Shown: positions 8,674 through 17,374 of the stretch, one piece after another
Layout of the letters: the number at the start of each line of letters is the position of its first letter
Numbering within the stretch: position 1 is the first letter of the stretch
DNA from: Bacteroidales bacterium
GTDB lineage: Bacteria > Bacteroidota > Bacteroidia > Bacteroidales > UBA4417
Assembly (NCBI GenBank): GCA_030654075.1
Contig: JAURYB010000022.1
Coordinates: 1-59,158 of the forward strand
DNA: 59,158 nucleotides
Direction: 5' to 3'
The notes under the pieces: generated by a model
The model's input: the letters and a program-made list of their open reading frames with translations, nothing else
What the model was told of the DNA's origin: nothing
Database searches by the model: none
Made by a program: the position numbers and the translations under genes

Positions 8674-9390
8674 TTACTGCTTTTTCCGTTTTGAAGCACT
8701 ATTTTGGCGATTATTCAAAGGCTCGTAGGCCAATAAACATTTATTCAGCTGCTTGTTATCTGTCACCATGATGGTTAGAAGACCAGATGGCTCCACCTGA
8801 ACTGAAATCAGAAAATCCTGATCTGCTTTCTCCAGGCTGTAATTTACATAGCTTATTGCTGAATTATTGTTTTTATAAGATGGCTTAACAGGAGACCCAA
8901 TTGCTTTAAAAACTCCTCCGACCGAAAGCTTTGCATTTGCAGCAATTTTCGCGGCTTCTTCAACAGCCTTCTCGTAAGATCCGGTGTAAACCAATGATAC
9001 GGAATTGAATCCTTCCGAAAGATCTGCAACGGAAGTACTGTTTGAAAAATCCAGGTCAAACTTCATCCCTTCGGGCTCTTTGATCCCAAGTTTGATGACC
9101 CAGTCCGGAATTTTATCAGTACTTTGACTCTTGTCCGTCAAAGCCTCACTGCGTTTTATCTGAATACGCAAAATGTCCGAAAGACTGTCAAATTCATGTT
9201 TAGTAATGTTCCCTGCTTCCAGGTCGTCTTCGAGCGAATGAAGACGTTTTTCGAAATTAACTTCAGATTTGGGAGCTGAAGCCGGCGATCCTGCCTTTAG
9301 AATTATATTTCCGCCTAATCCGACGAGAAATGCAACAATTAATCCAATAAAAGAAATAACTAGAATTTTTTCAACTTTATTTTTTGTCAT
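8674..9390 (-). CDS. hypothetical membrane-anchored protein
   Basis: A 238-residue protein with one N-terminal transmembrane segment (about 8-31, ILVISFIGLIVAFLVGLGG) and no lipobox, so most of it probably faces the periplasm. A charged helical stretch (44-80) is followed by a mixed alpha/beta domain with two lysine/alanine-rich helices (YEKAVEEAAKIAANAKLSVG). I recognise no family. It is 27 bases upstream of aspA and has the only convincing promoter box of this gene row (9458-9465), so it is probably the first gene of an operon with aspA, purU and hydF. Confidence 0.7.
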   Translation of the reverse strand: MTKNKVEKILVISFIGLIVAFLVGLGGNIILKAGSPASAPKSEVNFEKRLHSLEDDLEAGNITKHEFDSLSDILRIQIKRSEALTDKSQSTDKIPDWVIKLGIKEPEGMKFDLDFSNSTSVADLSEGFNSVSLVYTGSYEKAVEEAAKIAANAKLSVGGVFKAIGSPVKPSYKNNNSAISYVNYSLEKADQDFLISVQVEPSGLLTIMVTDNKQLNKCLLAYEPLNNRQNSASKRKKQ

Positions 9391-9672
9391 GCATTGGTTT
9401 TTGGTTCATACTATGAACACCTAAATTTGTGTCCTTTTTATTCATTCTTTGAAGCTGCAAAGATACACATTTATTGTATATCAACAACATAACAGATTCA
9501 TATGTTCATATGCATTAAGTCAAACTTATATAAAAAATGTTAAAGCACACATAATTTCACCTATTAATATAGGTTTCAGAGGAATTACTCTTCTGAGTAG
9601 CTATGGAAATATAACTAATTTAGTGGGTGATAATCTTCTCTTTAAAAATGTAATTTCACAGAATTTCAGCTT
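9391..9672. other. 282-bp divergent intergenic region
   Basis: An AT-rich spacer between the aspA operon (minus) and the aldo/keto reductase (plus). It contains the minus-strand -7 box at 9458-9465. A 75-codon reading frame here has no homology signal and overlaps the reductase start, so I do not call it. Confidence 0.5.
9458..9465 (-). promoter_or_regulatory. -7 box of aspA-purU-hydF operon
   Basis: The minus-strand sequence TATCTTTG is the commonest form of the Bacteroidota -7 box. It lies 67 bases before the first gene of the operon. Confidence 0.5.
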
Positions 9673-10689
9673 ATGATATACAGGTATTTGGGCCACTCAG
9701 GCCTTAAGGTTTCGGAAATATGTCTTGGCGTAATGACCTTTGGTGGCGATACGGTTAAGAACGAACTGGCAACCGTGGCACAAAAAGATGCCGACTTTAT
9801 CACCTCCACGGCACTTGATCTCGGAATAAATTTCTTTGATACGGCTGATGTATATTCTGTCGGCGTTTCCGAATCGGTATTGGGGAAAGCATTGGGAAAC
9901 CGGCGAAAAGACGCTGTTGTAGCAACAAAAGTTCGCTTTGCAATGAGCAATAAACCTAACGATAACGGTCTTTCACGGTTTCATATCATAAAAAGCTGCG
10001 AGGACAGCCTGCGTCGCCTGGGTACTGATTTTATCGATTTGTACCAGGTTCACAGCTACGATCCGGGAACACCCCTGGAAGAAACCTTGCATGCGCTTGA
10101 TCATCTTGTTCAGAGCGGGAAAGTCCGTTATATTGGTTGCTCCAACCTTACTGCCTGGCAAACCATGAAAGCGCTTGCCATTTCGGAAAAAATGAACCTG
10201 GAAAAGTTTATAACCACGCAACTGTATTACTCAATCGGCGCGCGCGATATTGAACATGAACTGGTTCCGCTTTGCCTCGACCAGCATTTAGGAATACTTT
10301 GCTGGAGCCCGCTTTCAGGAGGATTCTTTACAGGAAAGTTCAGGAAAAACACTTCGCTTCCTTCCGAATCACGCCGAAGTAATAAACAGGCTTCCAGCAT
10401 GAAATTCTGGCCGGTAGATGAAGAAAAAGGATTTGAAATTGTTGAACAGCTCGAACGAATCGGCAATAATTACGATAAAACCATTGCGCAAACCGCTTTA
10501 AACTGGCTTCTTTGTAAACCAGCAATAACAAGTATTATAGTCGGGGCCAGCCACATACAACAACTTCAAGAGAATGCCGGAGCGTCAGAATGGAAACTCA
10601 TTCCTGAAGATGTTGAATACCTGGATAATATAAGTAAACCGTACGTCCCGTATCCGGTTTGGCACCAGAAGTATTCGGATGACAGGTAG
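9673..10689 (+). CDS. aldo/keto reductase
   Basis: A 338-residue (alpha/beta)8 NADPH-dependent oxidoreductase. The N-terminal hairpin (YRYLGHSGLKVSEICLGVMTFGG) and FFDTADVYSVGVSESVLGKAL contain the catalytic Asp and Tyr; Lys is in VVATKVRF and His in YQVHSYD, completing the tetrad. The length and LGRSGL-like start place it with the YajO/YhdN-type AKRs (AKR11-13), which reduce aldehydes and ketones of unknown physiological identity. It is monocistronic and convergent with ftcD, with only 36 bases between the stops. Confidence 0.9.
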   Translation: MIYRYLGHSGLKVSEICLGVMTFGGDTVKNELATVAQKDADFITSTALDLGINFFDTADVYSVGVSESVLGKALGNRRKDAVVATKVRFAMSNKPNDNGLSRFHIIKSCEDSLRRLGTDFIDLYQVHSYDPGTPLEETLHALDHLVQSGKVRYIGCSNLTAWQTMKALAISEKMNLEKFITTQLYYSIGARDIEHELVPLCLDQHLGILCWSPLSGGFFTGKFRKNTSLPSESRRSNKQASSMKFWPVDEEKGFEIVEQLERIGNNYDKTIAQTALNWLLCKPAITSIIVGASHIQQLQENAGASEWKLIPEDVEYLDNISKPYVPYPVWHQKYSDDR

Positions 10690-10725
10690 TACTCTCAGAA
10701 ATAATATTGATCTTCAGAATGTTGC

Positions 10726-12420
10726 TTAGGAAATTTTAGAATTAACAATGTAAAGAATCTCTGATTCCATTGCTATAGCTAGATCCTGAATCCGATTTCC
10801 ATCGGAAAGCACTTTTTCCACGAAAGCCTTATCCTGCAAACCCGATGCATTGATTTTTACATTCAGAAATGCACCCATAACAGCTGAACGGGCAGCCAAT
10901 GCGCCTACTCCTGCATCAGTTACCGAATTAGGGTTTCCGGTTTCGGCCATTGCTTTAATTATTGGCATGCAATCAAAGGAGCGTTGCATAACCCTGAAAG
11001 GCACTTCTATAGCGTACTTTGTAGCATCCTGAATTGCTGCGGTTCTGACTGCCTTATCTGCATCATTTCCTTTTGGTAAACTGAATGCATCCATAATGAA
11101 GTTAAAAGCACGGGTATCTTCATCCACCAGCATAAGTAACTCATCCTTCAGAGCCTGCCCTTTTTCAGCCCACCGGCTGAACTCTTCCCAACGATCGTCC
11201 CAGCCAGCTTTATGCGACGAAAGATTGGCAACCATAGTAGCTAAAGAGATTCCTAACGCACCCATAGCAGCAGAAATAGAACCTCCGCCAGGCGCTGGCG
11301 ATTCTGATGCAGTTTCATTGGCAAATGAAGCAAGCGTCATATTGACTAACTTTTTGTCATTTTCGCCTGCTAACAGATATTCTATAATTTTTTCTTTCGG
11401 ATTAAATGGTTTGAGATCATCGAGCCCAAGTGATTTTATTGCGATTTTTACCAGCTCTTCTTCCGAAACACCAACAGAACGCTGCTGCCTACGCAGAAAA
11501 TATTTTCCCGCATCAGTCATGGCTTTCAGCGGGATCAAACCTACAAGTTCGGAACCTGTCACACGCATTCCACGCTCCTGCGCTTTTAGGCATGATTCCT
11601 CAAATGCAACATGAACCGGAGTGATGCTGATATTGGTAAGGTTGATTGAAACCTGGGCAATTCCATATTCTTCAATATACCAGCCTATGGCTTTACAAGC
11701 CTTAAGTGAGCCCGGAGTCCAGATTTCTTTGCCATTCTCGTCTTTTTTAATCTTGCCTGTTACCAGGTTTCCTTCACGAACAGGCCGTCCTTTTTCACGT
11801 ATATCAAAAGCAACTGCATTAGCCCGTCTCACTGAAGTAGTATTCAGATTTACATTATAGGCAACTAAGAAATCGCGGGCACCAACTGCTATAGCCCCGG
11901 TTAACGCTACTTTTTCGTTAAATTCAGCCGGTCCAAAATCAGGCTTCCAGTGCGGATCAACAAGTTTTTCAGGCAAGCCTTCATATTCGCCAGCCCTGTT
12001 GGTTGCCAGGTTGCGACGCTCTTCTGTAAAAGCCGCATTTTCATAGCAATAAACAGGAATCCCGATTTCGTTTCCAATTCTTTCAGCCAGTTTGCGTGCA
12101 TATGCGGTCGTTTCTTCCATTGTAATTCCGGCAATAGGTATAAGCGGTAATACATCGGTAGCGCCAAACCTGGGATGCTCACCTTTATGTGTGCGCATAT
12201 CAATTAATTCGGAAGCTTTTTTAACTGCCTGAAATGCAGCTTCAATCACTTCATCAGGAGTTCCGACAAAAGTTACTACTGTCCGGTTGGTTGCCTTTCC
12301 CGGGTCGACATCCAGCAAACGAACACCTTCAACCGCTTCGATGCGATCAGTGATCTGTTTGATAATTGCCATGTTACAACCTTCACTAAAATTCGGAACA
12401 CACTCGATCAATTGTTTCAT
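10726..12420 (-). CDS. ftcD: bifunctional glutamate formimidoyltransferase / formimidoyl-THF cyclodeaminase
   Basis: This 564-residue protein fuses two folate enzymes. Residues 1-about 310 are the formiminotransferase (IECVPNFSEGC start, RTVVTFVGTP, MRTHKGEHPRFGATDVLPLIP substrate loop). Residues about 355-560 are the cyclodeaminase (FANETASESPAPGGGSISA, helical bundle to the end). Together they move the formimino group from formiminoglutamate to THF and convert it to methenyl-THF plus ammonia, the final steps of histidine degradation. The fused form matches animal FTCD in order. hutI lies 2 kb away on the same strand, and purU in the neighbourhood also acts on C1-folates. A -7 box is at 12471-12478. 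Confidence 0.93.
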   Translation of the reverse strand: MKQLIECVPNFSEGCNMAIIKQITDRIEAVEGVRLLDVDPGKATNRTVVTFVGTPDEVIEAAFQAVKKASELIDMRTHKGEHPRFGATDVLPLIPIAGITMEETTAYARKLAERIGNEIGIPVYCYENAAFTEERRNLATNRAGEYEGLPEKLVDPHWKPDFGPAEFNEKVALTGAIAVGARDFLVAYNVNLNTTSVRRANAVAFDIREKGRPVREGNLVTGKIKKDENGKEIWTPGSLKACKAIGWYIEEYGIAQVSINLTNISITPVHVAFEESCLKAQERGMRVTGSELVGLIPLKAMTDAGKYFLRRQQRSVGVSEEELVKIAIKSLGLDDLKPFNPKEKIIEYLLAGENDKKLVNMTLASFANETASESPAPGGGSISAAMGALGISLATMVANLSSHKAGWDDRWEEFSRWAEKGQALKDELLMLVDEDTRAFNFIMDAFSLPKGNDADKAVRTAAIQDATKYAIEVPFRVMQRSFDCMPIIKAMAETGNPNSVTDAGVGALAARSAVMGAFLNVKINASGLQDKAFVEKVLSDGNRIQDLAIAMESEILYIVNSKIS

Positions 12421-12470
12421 ATAATTTTGTTTTTCAACACATTAGCAAATATTCAGCTTGAATTAAAATG

Positions 12471-12478
12471 CAAAATTA
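12471..12478 (-). promoter_or_regulatory. -7 box of ftcD
   Basis: The minus-strand sequence TAATTTTG matches TAnnTTTG and lies 50 bases before the ftcD start. Confidence 0.4.
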
Positions 12479-12602
12479 ACAAAATAGTAAGCAATGCTTG
12501 CATTTAGAAAAATTATTGTTTTTGGAAATTTTAGCGAGCATGGGATTCCTCAAAATATATAGTTCCTAATTTGAAATTAATACCTGGACATGTTTCATAA
12601 CA

Positions 12603-12676
12603 ATCAAATCACTTAATTTGAATCAATTAATTCTCAAATTCCCAAATTTTCAAATTATTCAAATTATTCAAAACAA
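12603..12676. repeat. short direct-repeat tract (CAAATT words)
   Basis: This stretch is built from variants of CAAATT/TTCAAATTATT repeated about eight times in 74 bases. It lies in the ftcD-cutC intergenic region, just before the cutC promoter box. It resembles other slippage-type tracts in the window; no protein or RNA role is evident. Confidence 0.5.
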
Positions 12677-12681
12677 TACCC

Positions 12682-12689
12682 TAATTTTG
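12682..12689 (+). promoter_or_regulatory. -7 box of cutC
   Basis: The sequence TAATTTTG matches TAnnTTTG, 19 bases before the cutC ATG, giving a leader of about 12 bases. Confidence 0.45.
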
Positions 12690-12708
12690 ATTTTTAATTC
12701 CTTCAACC

Positions 12709-13443
12709 ATGATACTAGAAATTGCTGTATTCTCGCTCGAATCAGCCATAGCTGCTTTTAACGCAGGCGCTGACCGCATCGAACTTTGTTCCGCTCCTGC
12801 CGAAGGTGGCCTTACTCCTTCTGCTGCCACCATGCGCCTGGCAAGAAAGTATGTCAAAATTCCCATACACATAATGATCCGCCCGCGTGAAGGAGATTTC
12901 TGTTATTCTGCCAAAGAATTTGAAGCCATGCTGCTGGATATTGCGGCAGCAAAAATGGTTGGAATGGAAGGCGTTGTGGCTGGTGTTCTGAATCCGGATG
13001 GATCAGTTGATGAAAAACGAACAGCCATCCTGGTTGATGCTGCGGCTCCTATGAATGTTACTTTCCACAGGGCTTTTGATATGACAAAAGATCAGGATGA
13101 AGCTTTGGAAGCTATTATTTATGCAGGTTGTGCAAGAATACTTACTTCGGGCGGGCAACAAACAGCTCCCCAGGGAATAGAAAAACTTGCTGAACTCGTT
13201 CAAAAAGCCGGTGACCGAATTTCCATTATGCCTGGAAGTGGCATTAACCTTGATAATATCAAGCATATTACAGACATTACCAATGCTAAAGAAATCCATT
13301 TATCAGCTCGCTCCTTTGTTGCCGGTAAAATGAAATTCAGGCAGCCATTGGTAACCATGGGTGGCACCGTAACTATCCCTGATTATGAATTGCAACTACC
13401 TGATGAAAAAGCTATTAAGGATATTCAGAAATTATTCGTTTAA
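12709..13443 (+). CDS. cutC: CutC family protein (copper homeostasis)
   Basis: A 244-residue TIM-barrel protein matching CutC along its whole length: AVFSLESAIAAFNAGADRIELCSAPAEGGLTPS at the start, IHIMIRPREGDFCYS, VTFHRAFDM, RILTSGGQ and the C-terminal HLSARSF. CutC proteins were linked to copper tolerance in E. coli, but their catalytic role is unclear, and the E. coli phenotype was later ascribed to a small RNA. Members have conserved acidic and His/Cys residues at the barrel mouth. It precedes the CaCA gene by 45 bases and the two are probably co-transcribed. Confidence 0.92.
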   Translation: MILEIAVFSLESAIAAFNAGADRIELCSAPAEGGLTPSAATMRLARKYVKIPIHIMIRPREGDFCYSAKEFEAMLLDIAAAKMVGMEGVVAGVLNPDGSVDEKRTAILVDAAAPMNVTFHRAFDMTKDQDEALEAIIYAGCARILTSGGQQTAPQGIEKLAELVQKAGDRISIMPGSGINLDNIKHITDITNAKEIHLSARSFVAGKMKFRQPLVTMGGTVTIPDYELQLPDEKAIKDIQKLFV

Positions 13444-13488
13444 ACGCATCATCGAAACTATCAAACCAAATTAAATCTCTGATAATCA

Positions 13489-14436
13489 ATGCTCCTTCCC
13501 ATTGTTTTTATTCTTATTTCTCTAATCTTACTGTATTTTGGTTCATCGTGGCTGGTAAAGGGAAGTAGTTCCCTGGCGCTGAAAGCTGGTATTTCACCAT
13601 TTATAACCGGATTAACTATTGTTGCTTTCGGAGCCAGTTCGCCGGAGTTATTTGTCAGCGTAAATGCAACTATCTCTGGTCATGGCAATATAGCTATCGG
13701 AAACGTTATTGGCAGTAACTTGTTTAATATTTGTATAATACTGGGAATAGCAGCGCTGATTACTCCGCTTAAAATAAAAATGCAACTGCTTAAAATCGAC
13801 ATCCTTATACTTATATTAACAACAGTTGCATTCATGATTCTTTTTGCTGACAGACAAATAAGCCGGTTTGAAGGCGGAATCCTGCTATTGGGGCTAATTC
13901 TGTATACAATTTTTAAAATACTATTCGCCCTAAAGGAAAAAAATGCTGAAGTACAAATCGAATTCGGGAAATCTCTTCCTGCTCAAGGAATAAAATGGTA
14001 TTATTCAGCCAGTCTGATCTTGCTGGGTATTGGCGTTTTGATTGCCGGATCTCAATTACTCGTAAATGGGGCTTTAACCATTGCTCGTTTTTGGGGTGTA
14101 GGTGAAACAATTATTAGTTTAACCTTTATTGCCGCAGGCACAAGCATACCATTACTGGCTTCAACCATTATTGCCAGCATTAAAAAAGAAAATGATATTG
14201 CCATCGGAACAATTATCGGTTCCGGAATCTTTAATATCCTGGGTGTCATTGGAGTTTCCAGTATCATCAATCCGCTTTCGGCTATAGCCATCAGTAATAT
14301 TGATCTTTACGTGATGACAGGAGTAACGTTACTGCTATTGCAATTTTACCGGACCCAATATATTCTCAAACGCGATGATGGTATTTTTATGATTGGTATG
14401 TACCTGATCTATTTGTATTACCTCTGGCCAAAGTAA
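13489..14436 (+). CDS. CaCA-family calcium/sodium antiporter (YrbG-like), altered alpha-2 motif
   Basis: A 315-residue, about 10-TM protein with the two inverted alpha repeats of the calcium/cation antiporter family. Alpha-1 is AFGASSPELFVSV, with the ion-coordinating Glu53. Alpha-2 reads AAGTSIPLLAS, where the family normally has GTSLPELA: the second coordinating Glu is Leu222 (codon TTA, two changes from Glu). The exported role would be Ca2+ or other cation efflux driven by Na+ or H+, but loss of this residue should change binding strongly. The gene is otherwise intact and follows cutC. Confidence 0.88.
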   Translation: MLLPIVFILISLILLYFGSSWLVKGSSSLALKAGISPFITGLTIVAFGASSPELFVSVNATISGHGNIAIGNVIGSNLFNICIILGIAALITPLKIKMQLLKIDILILILTTVAFMILFADRQISRFEGGILLLGLILYTIFKILFALKEKNAEVQIEFGKSLPAQGIKWYYSASLILLGIGVLIAGSQLLVNGALTIARFWGVGETIISLTFIAAGTSIPLLASTIIASIKKENDIAIGTIIGSGIFNILGVIGVSSIINPLSAIAISNIDLYVMTGVTLLLLQFYRTQYILKRDDGIFMIGMYLIYLYYLWPK

Positions 14437-14517
14437 AAAAGTAAATTGTTAATAGTTATTAGTTAAATGGTTTCAGGCAATGTCTGTTAGTAAAAACGGG
14501 TCTATTTCTTGCTGATT

Positions 14518-15768
14518 TTAAAGAACCTTGCCATTTAAAATTACGGTATCCACTTTATTGCTTCCATAGGAATATGGCATAAACTCAATACCCGGTATTG
14601 GTTTGGTAATAAAAACATTCGCTTTTTTGCCGATAGCAATACTTCCTAATTCCTCGCTTACGCCCATTGCATAAGCAGTATTCAGGGTGGTTGCATTTAT
14701 GGCTTCTTCGGGCGTCATCCGGTACAGGATGCATCCCATGGAAAGTATTAATTGCATATTTCCTGAAGGCGATGATCCCGGGTTAAAATCACTTGCCAAC
14801 GCAACAGGTAATCCGGCATCAATCATTTTACGTACCGGTGCATGAACCATATTCAGGAAAAATGCGGCTCCCGGTAAAATGGTCGGCATGGTTTCAGAAT
14901 CTTTTAAGGCCTGAATTTCAGCATCACCGGTGTATTCAAGATGATCAACCGATAAAGCGCCATACTTAACACCAACCTGGATACCGCCTGAATAATCCAG
15001 TTCATTGGCATGAATTTTTGGTTTAAGGCCGTGTTTCATTCCGGCCATTAAAATCCGCTCAGTATCTTCAATTGTAAAAAAGCCTTTGTCGCAGAATACG
15101 TCAATATAATCGGCCAATTCTTCGGCAGCTACCTGTGGAATCATTTCATTGATAACCATATCAACATATTCATGCTGTTTGCCACGGTATTCTATGGGAA
15201 TTGCATGTGCTCCCAGAAAAGTTGCTTTAATGGTTAGTGGGGACAAGCTTTTCAGATCCCTGATAACCCTGAGCATTTTGAGTTCATCCTCGGTGTTGAG
15301 TCCGTAACCGCTTTTAATTTCTACTGCACCGGTGCCTAACCAGGTTATTTCTTCGAGGCGTTCGAGAGCTGCGCCTATAAGTTCTGTTTCGGAAGCCTCA
15401 TGCAATTTTTTTGCGGAATTCAGGATACCTCCGCCACGTTTTGCGATCTCTTCGTAGGATAAACCTTTGATTTTATCAATATATTCAATTTCGCGGCTGC
15501 CGGCATAAACCAGGTGCGTATGCGAATCGCAAAAAGAAGGAAAAACAAGCTTCCCGGTCGCATCTATCACTTTAATGCCCTTTTTCTTCCAATCCTCAGG
15601 AATAAAAAGATGCTCCATACTTCCAAATTCCAGGATCAAACCTTTGTCAATAAACAGGAAAGCATTTTTAATAGTCTGCAACTTTCCCATTGCAGCACCG
15701 CTGAGGTAAGGATTGAAGGTTTCGTCAACTCCAACCAATTCTTTTATATTGATAATCAGTATTTTCAT
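14518..15768 (-). CDS. hutI: imidazolonepropionase
   Basis: A 416-residue amidohydrolase-superfamily protein. Metal and substrate residues are visible in DSHTHLVYAGSREIEY, the KSGYGL motif (GAVEIKSGYGLNTEDELKML), HANELDYSGG, VDHLEYT and ALASDFNPGSSP. It opens the imidazolone ring to give N-formimino-L-glutamate, the substrate of FtcD encoded 2 kb away. hutH and hutU are not in the window. It is transcribed alone from a -7 box at 15787-15794 and is convergent with the CaCA gene. Confidence 0.94.
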   Translation of the reverse strand: MKILIINIKELVGVDETFNPYLSGAAMGKLQTIKNAFLFIDKGLILEFGSMEHLFIPEDWKKKGIKVIDATGKLVFPSFCDSHTHLVYAGSREIEYIDKIKGLSYEEIAKRGGGILNSAKKLHEASETELIGAALERLEEITWLGTGAVEIKSGYGLNTEDELKMLRVIRDLKSLSPLTIKATFLGAHAIPIEYRGKQHEYVDMVINEMIPQVAAEELADYIDVFCDKGFFTIEDTERILMAGMKHGLKPKIHANELDYSGGIQVGVKYGALSVDHLEYTGDAEIQALKDSETMPTILPGAAFFLNMVHAPVRKMIDAGLPVALASDFNPGSSPSGNMQLILSMGCILYRMTPEEAINATTLNTAYAMGVSEELGSIAIGKKANVFITKPIPGIEFMPYSYGSNKVDTVILNGKVL

Positions 15769-15786
15769 GATTAAATATTTTTACGC

Positions 15787-15794
15787 CAAACGTA
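15787..15794 (-). promoter_or_regulatory. -7 box of hutI
   Basis: The minus-strand sequence TACGTTTG matches TAnnTTTG, 18 bases before the hutI start. A GTTG lies at roughly the -33 position. Confidence 0.45.
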
Positions 15795-15979
15795 CAAGAA
15801 TAGTTTTTAAAATACAACACAAACTTACTCTTTGATATTGTCAGATTAACGTCACATTCATTTGAAAACCAGTGAGAACAATTACCGTAAATTCTTTAAT
15901 TTTAAAGCACCAAACAATCATAGGTATTGTAACCTTTTCTGGCTGAGAGCGTCAAAACTACATCTGAAACAATCATGCG

Positions 15980-16309
15980 ATGTTTAAAGATTTCAAGAGT
16001 TTTGGTAAATTCATAGTTCAGAACCTCGAGGCATTGATATGGATAGCAGCGATCGTATATTTTGCGCTGTCCCCGCTTCCTTCGGGCCAACATTTTACCA
16101 TCTGTCCTTTGAGTCTTGCCGGATTTGAACACTGCCCCGGCTGCGGTTTGGGAAGAGCAATAAGTTTGCTTCTTCATGGACAAGTGTCGGAATCAATCAG
16201 CATGCACCTTCTTGCCATACCGGCTCTGGCTCTTTTCACCACACGAATAATAATTGTTTTTAAAAATTACTTTAACTACCAAAAGCAGATAACGCCTAAA
16301 ACCACCTAA
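15980..16309 (+). CDS. DUF2752 membrane protein
   Basis: A 109-residue protein with two predicted TM segments (about 18-34 and 77-97). Between them is the diagnostic DUF2752 motif (CPLSLAGFEHCPGCGLGRAI) with a CxxC pair. The family is widespread in Bacteroidota and its function is unknown; the cysteines suggest metal binding or redox chemistry at the membrane face. It is 18 bases upstream of a TM2-domain gene and shares the terminator that follows it, so the two form a small operon. Confidence 0.85.
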   Translation: MFKDFKSFGKFIVQNLEALIWIAAIVYFALSPLPSGQHFTICPLSLAGFEHCPGCGLGRAISLLLHGQVSESISMHLLAIPALALFTTRIIIVFKNYFNYQKQITPKTT

Positions 16310-16327
16310 CCTAAAACCTATAACAAA

Positions 16328-16687
16328 ATGAACGCAAATCTTTATCAAATGATGCCGGAGCTCGACATGCAGGAAATGACCTATGTTGATTCGATAACAA
16401 AAAACTATACGGATCAGCAGATGTTGAATTTTGCAAACTTCTACCGTAGCCGTCGCCGTGATCCTCAAATGATTTTACTGGCAACGCTTGCAGGATTTTT
16501 AGGCTTTGCCGGTATTCAGCGGTTCCTAACCGACCAGATTGGAATGGGAATCCTTTACTTTTTCACTGTAGGGCTGTGCTTTATTGGCACTATCATCGAT
16601 CTTATTAACTACAGGCAAATGGCACTCGAATACAATATTAAAGTAGCAAACGAAGTCTCGGGCTGGATTGCACGAATGCAACAGTAA
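16328..16687 (+). CDS. TM2 domain-containing protein
   Basis: A 119-residue protein. A hydrophilic N-terminus (1-55, including NANLYQMMPELDMQEM) precedes a TM2 domain of two short helices joined by a polar turn (about 56-102, ILLATLAGFLGFAGIQRFLTDQIGMGILYFFTVGLCFIGTIID). TM2 proteins are small inner-membrane proteins of unknown function, often next to DUF2752 genes in this phylum as here. A strong rho-independent terminator follows. Confidence 0.88.
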   Translation: MNANLYQMMPELDMQEMTYVDSITKNYTDQQMLNFANFYRSRRRDPQMILLATLAGFLGFAGIQRFLTDQIGMGILYFFTVGLCFIGTIIDLINYRQMALEYNIKVANEVSGWIARMQQ

Positions 16688-16712
16688 TTTCAACTTTTAT
16701 CTCTTGTTATAT

Positions 16713-16746
16713 CCCGTAAATCATTGATTTACGGGTATTTTTTTTT
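16713..16746 (+). terminator. rho-independent terminator after TM2 gene
   Basis: The sequence CCCGTAAATCA is followed after one base by its exact complement TGATTTACGGG, then TA and a run of ten T. In practice this is a 9-10 bp stem with a small loop. It ends the DUF2752-TM2 operon. Confidence 0.9.
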
Positions 16747-16788
16747 CTATTGAATCAGAAAGAGCCTGGCTCGTTAATACATAGTAGG

Positions 16789-17214
16789 CTATTTCGAATC
16801 GACAATAAGGTTTCCATCTGATTTCAGGCACTGCAAAATTTGTTTCTTAAAGTTAAGACAAGTCATGTGCCTGGTTTCCATCACTTTCGAGATTTCTGAA
16901 GCAGGAATTGAAGGCGTTCCACAAACTAAATACGCGATCTCAAATGCACGGGGAAGTTCTATCCGGCAATGATGAAATAGGGTATGAGCCGAGGCCGACT
17001 CATCCTTTTTACATCGGGTGCATCGGCGTGAAAAGGGAGTTCTTCCCTGGCAATACCTTTCATTTCCACAACTCCGGCAAACAAATCCATCATTCCATTT
17101 GGCTCTTGCAAGTAATTCAAGGCATTCTTCCTGGGTACTGAATGTTTCTCTGAATCTTTCGGGATCTAGTTGACCGACTAATTCCTTCAGATTAACAACT
17201 CTTTGACTTTCCAT
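16789..17214 (-). CDS. stand-alone IS1595-type transposase N-terminal domain
   Basis: A 141-residue protein corresponding only to the N-terminal zinc-ribbon plus helical part of IS1595/ISXO2 transposases: CRSC...(CTRC) ligands in FVCRSCGNERY and RRCTRCKK, then SAHTLFHHCRIELPRAFEIAYLV and an HTH-like ASEISKVMETRHMTCLNFKKQI. The DDE catalytic domain is absent, and no frameshifted remainder is visible on either side. No inverted repeats flank it. It could be an insertion-sequence relic, but the frame is intact with a clean start and stop, so a domesticated DNA-binding protein is possible. Confidence 0.75.
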   Translation of the reverse strand: MESQRVVNLKELVGQLDPERFRETFSTQEECLELLARAKWNDGFVCRSCGNERYCQGRTPFSRRCTRCKKDESASAHTLFHHCRIELPRAFEIAYLVCGTPSIPASEISKVMETRHMTCLNFKKQILQCLKSDGNLIVDSK

Positions 17215-17326
17215 GTGTTTAATAAATGAATTTTGACAGCATCATGACAAAATTGCAGTGGCATGATATTTGTTGACAAATTTACAATTAAATGGTGATC
17301 TTTATGCGATATATTAAAAATATTCA

Positions 17327-17334
17327 TATTTTTG
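17327..17334 (+). promoter_or_regulatory. -7 box of thioredoxin pair
   Basis: The sequence TATTTTTG matches TAnnTTTG, 40 bases before the first thioredoxin gene. Confidence 0.45.
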
Positions 17335-17374
17335 CACCATTACAAAATCAAACATAATCTTAAACACTACCATT

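Noticed and set aside
9449..9676. 75-codon frame before the aldo/keto reductase
   Set aside because: Lies in AT-rich intergenic DNA, overlaps the reductase start out of frame and has no recognisable sequence character.
11096..11614. 172-codon plus-strand frame opposite ftcD
   Set aside because: Antisense shadow of the cyclodeaminase coding region; no domain match or start context.
14518..15768. Complete hut operon
   Set aside because: Only hutI and ftcD are present, as separate units; hutH and hutU are absent.
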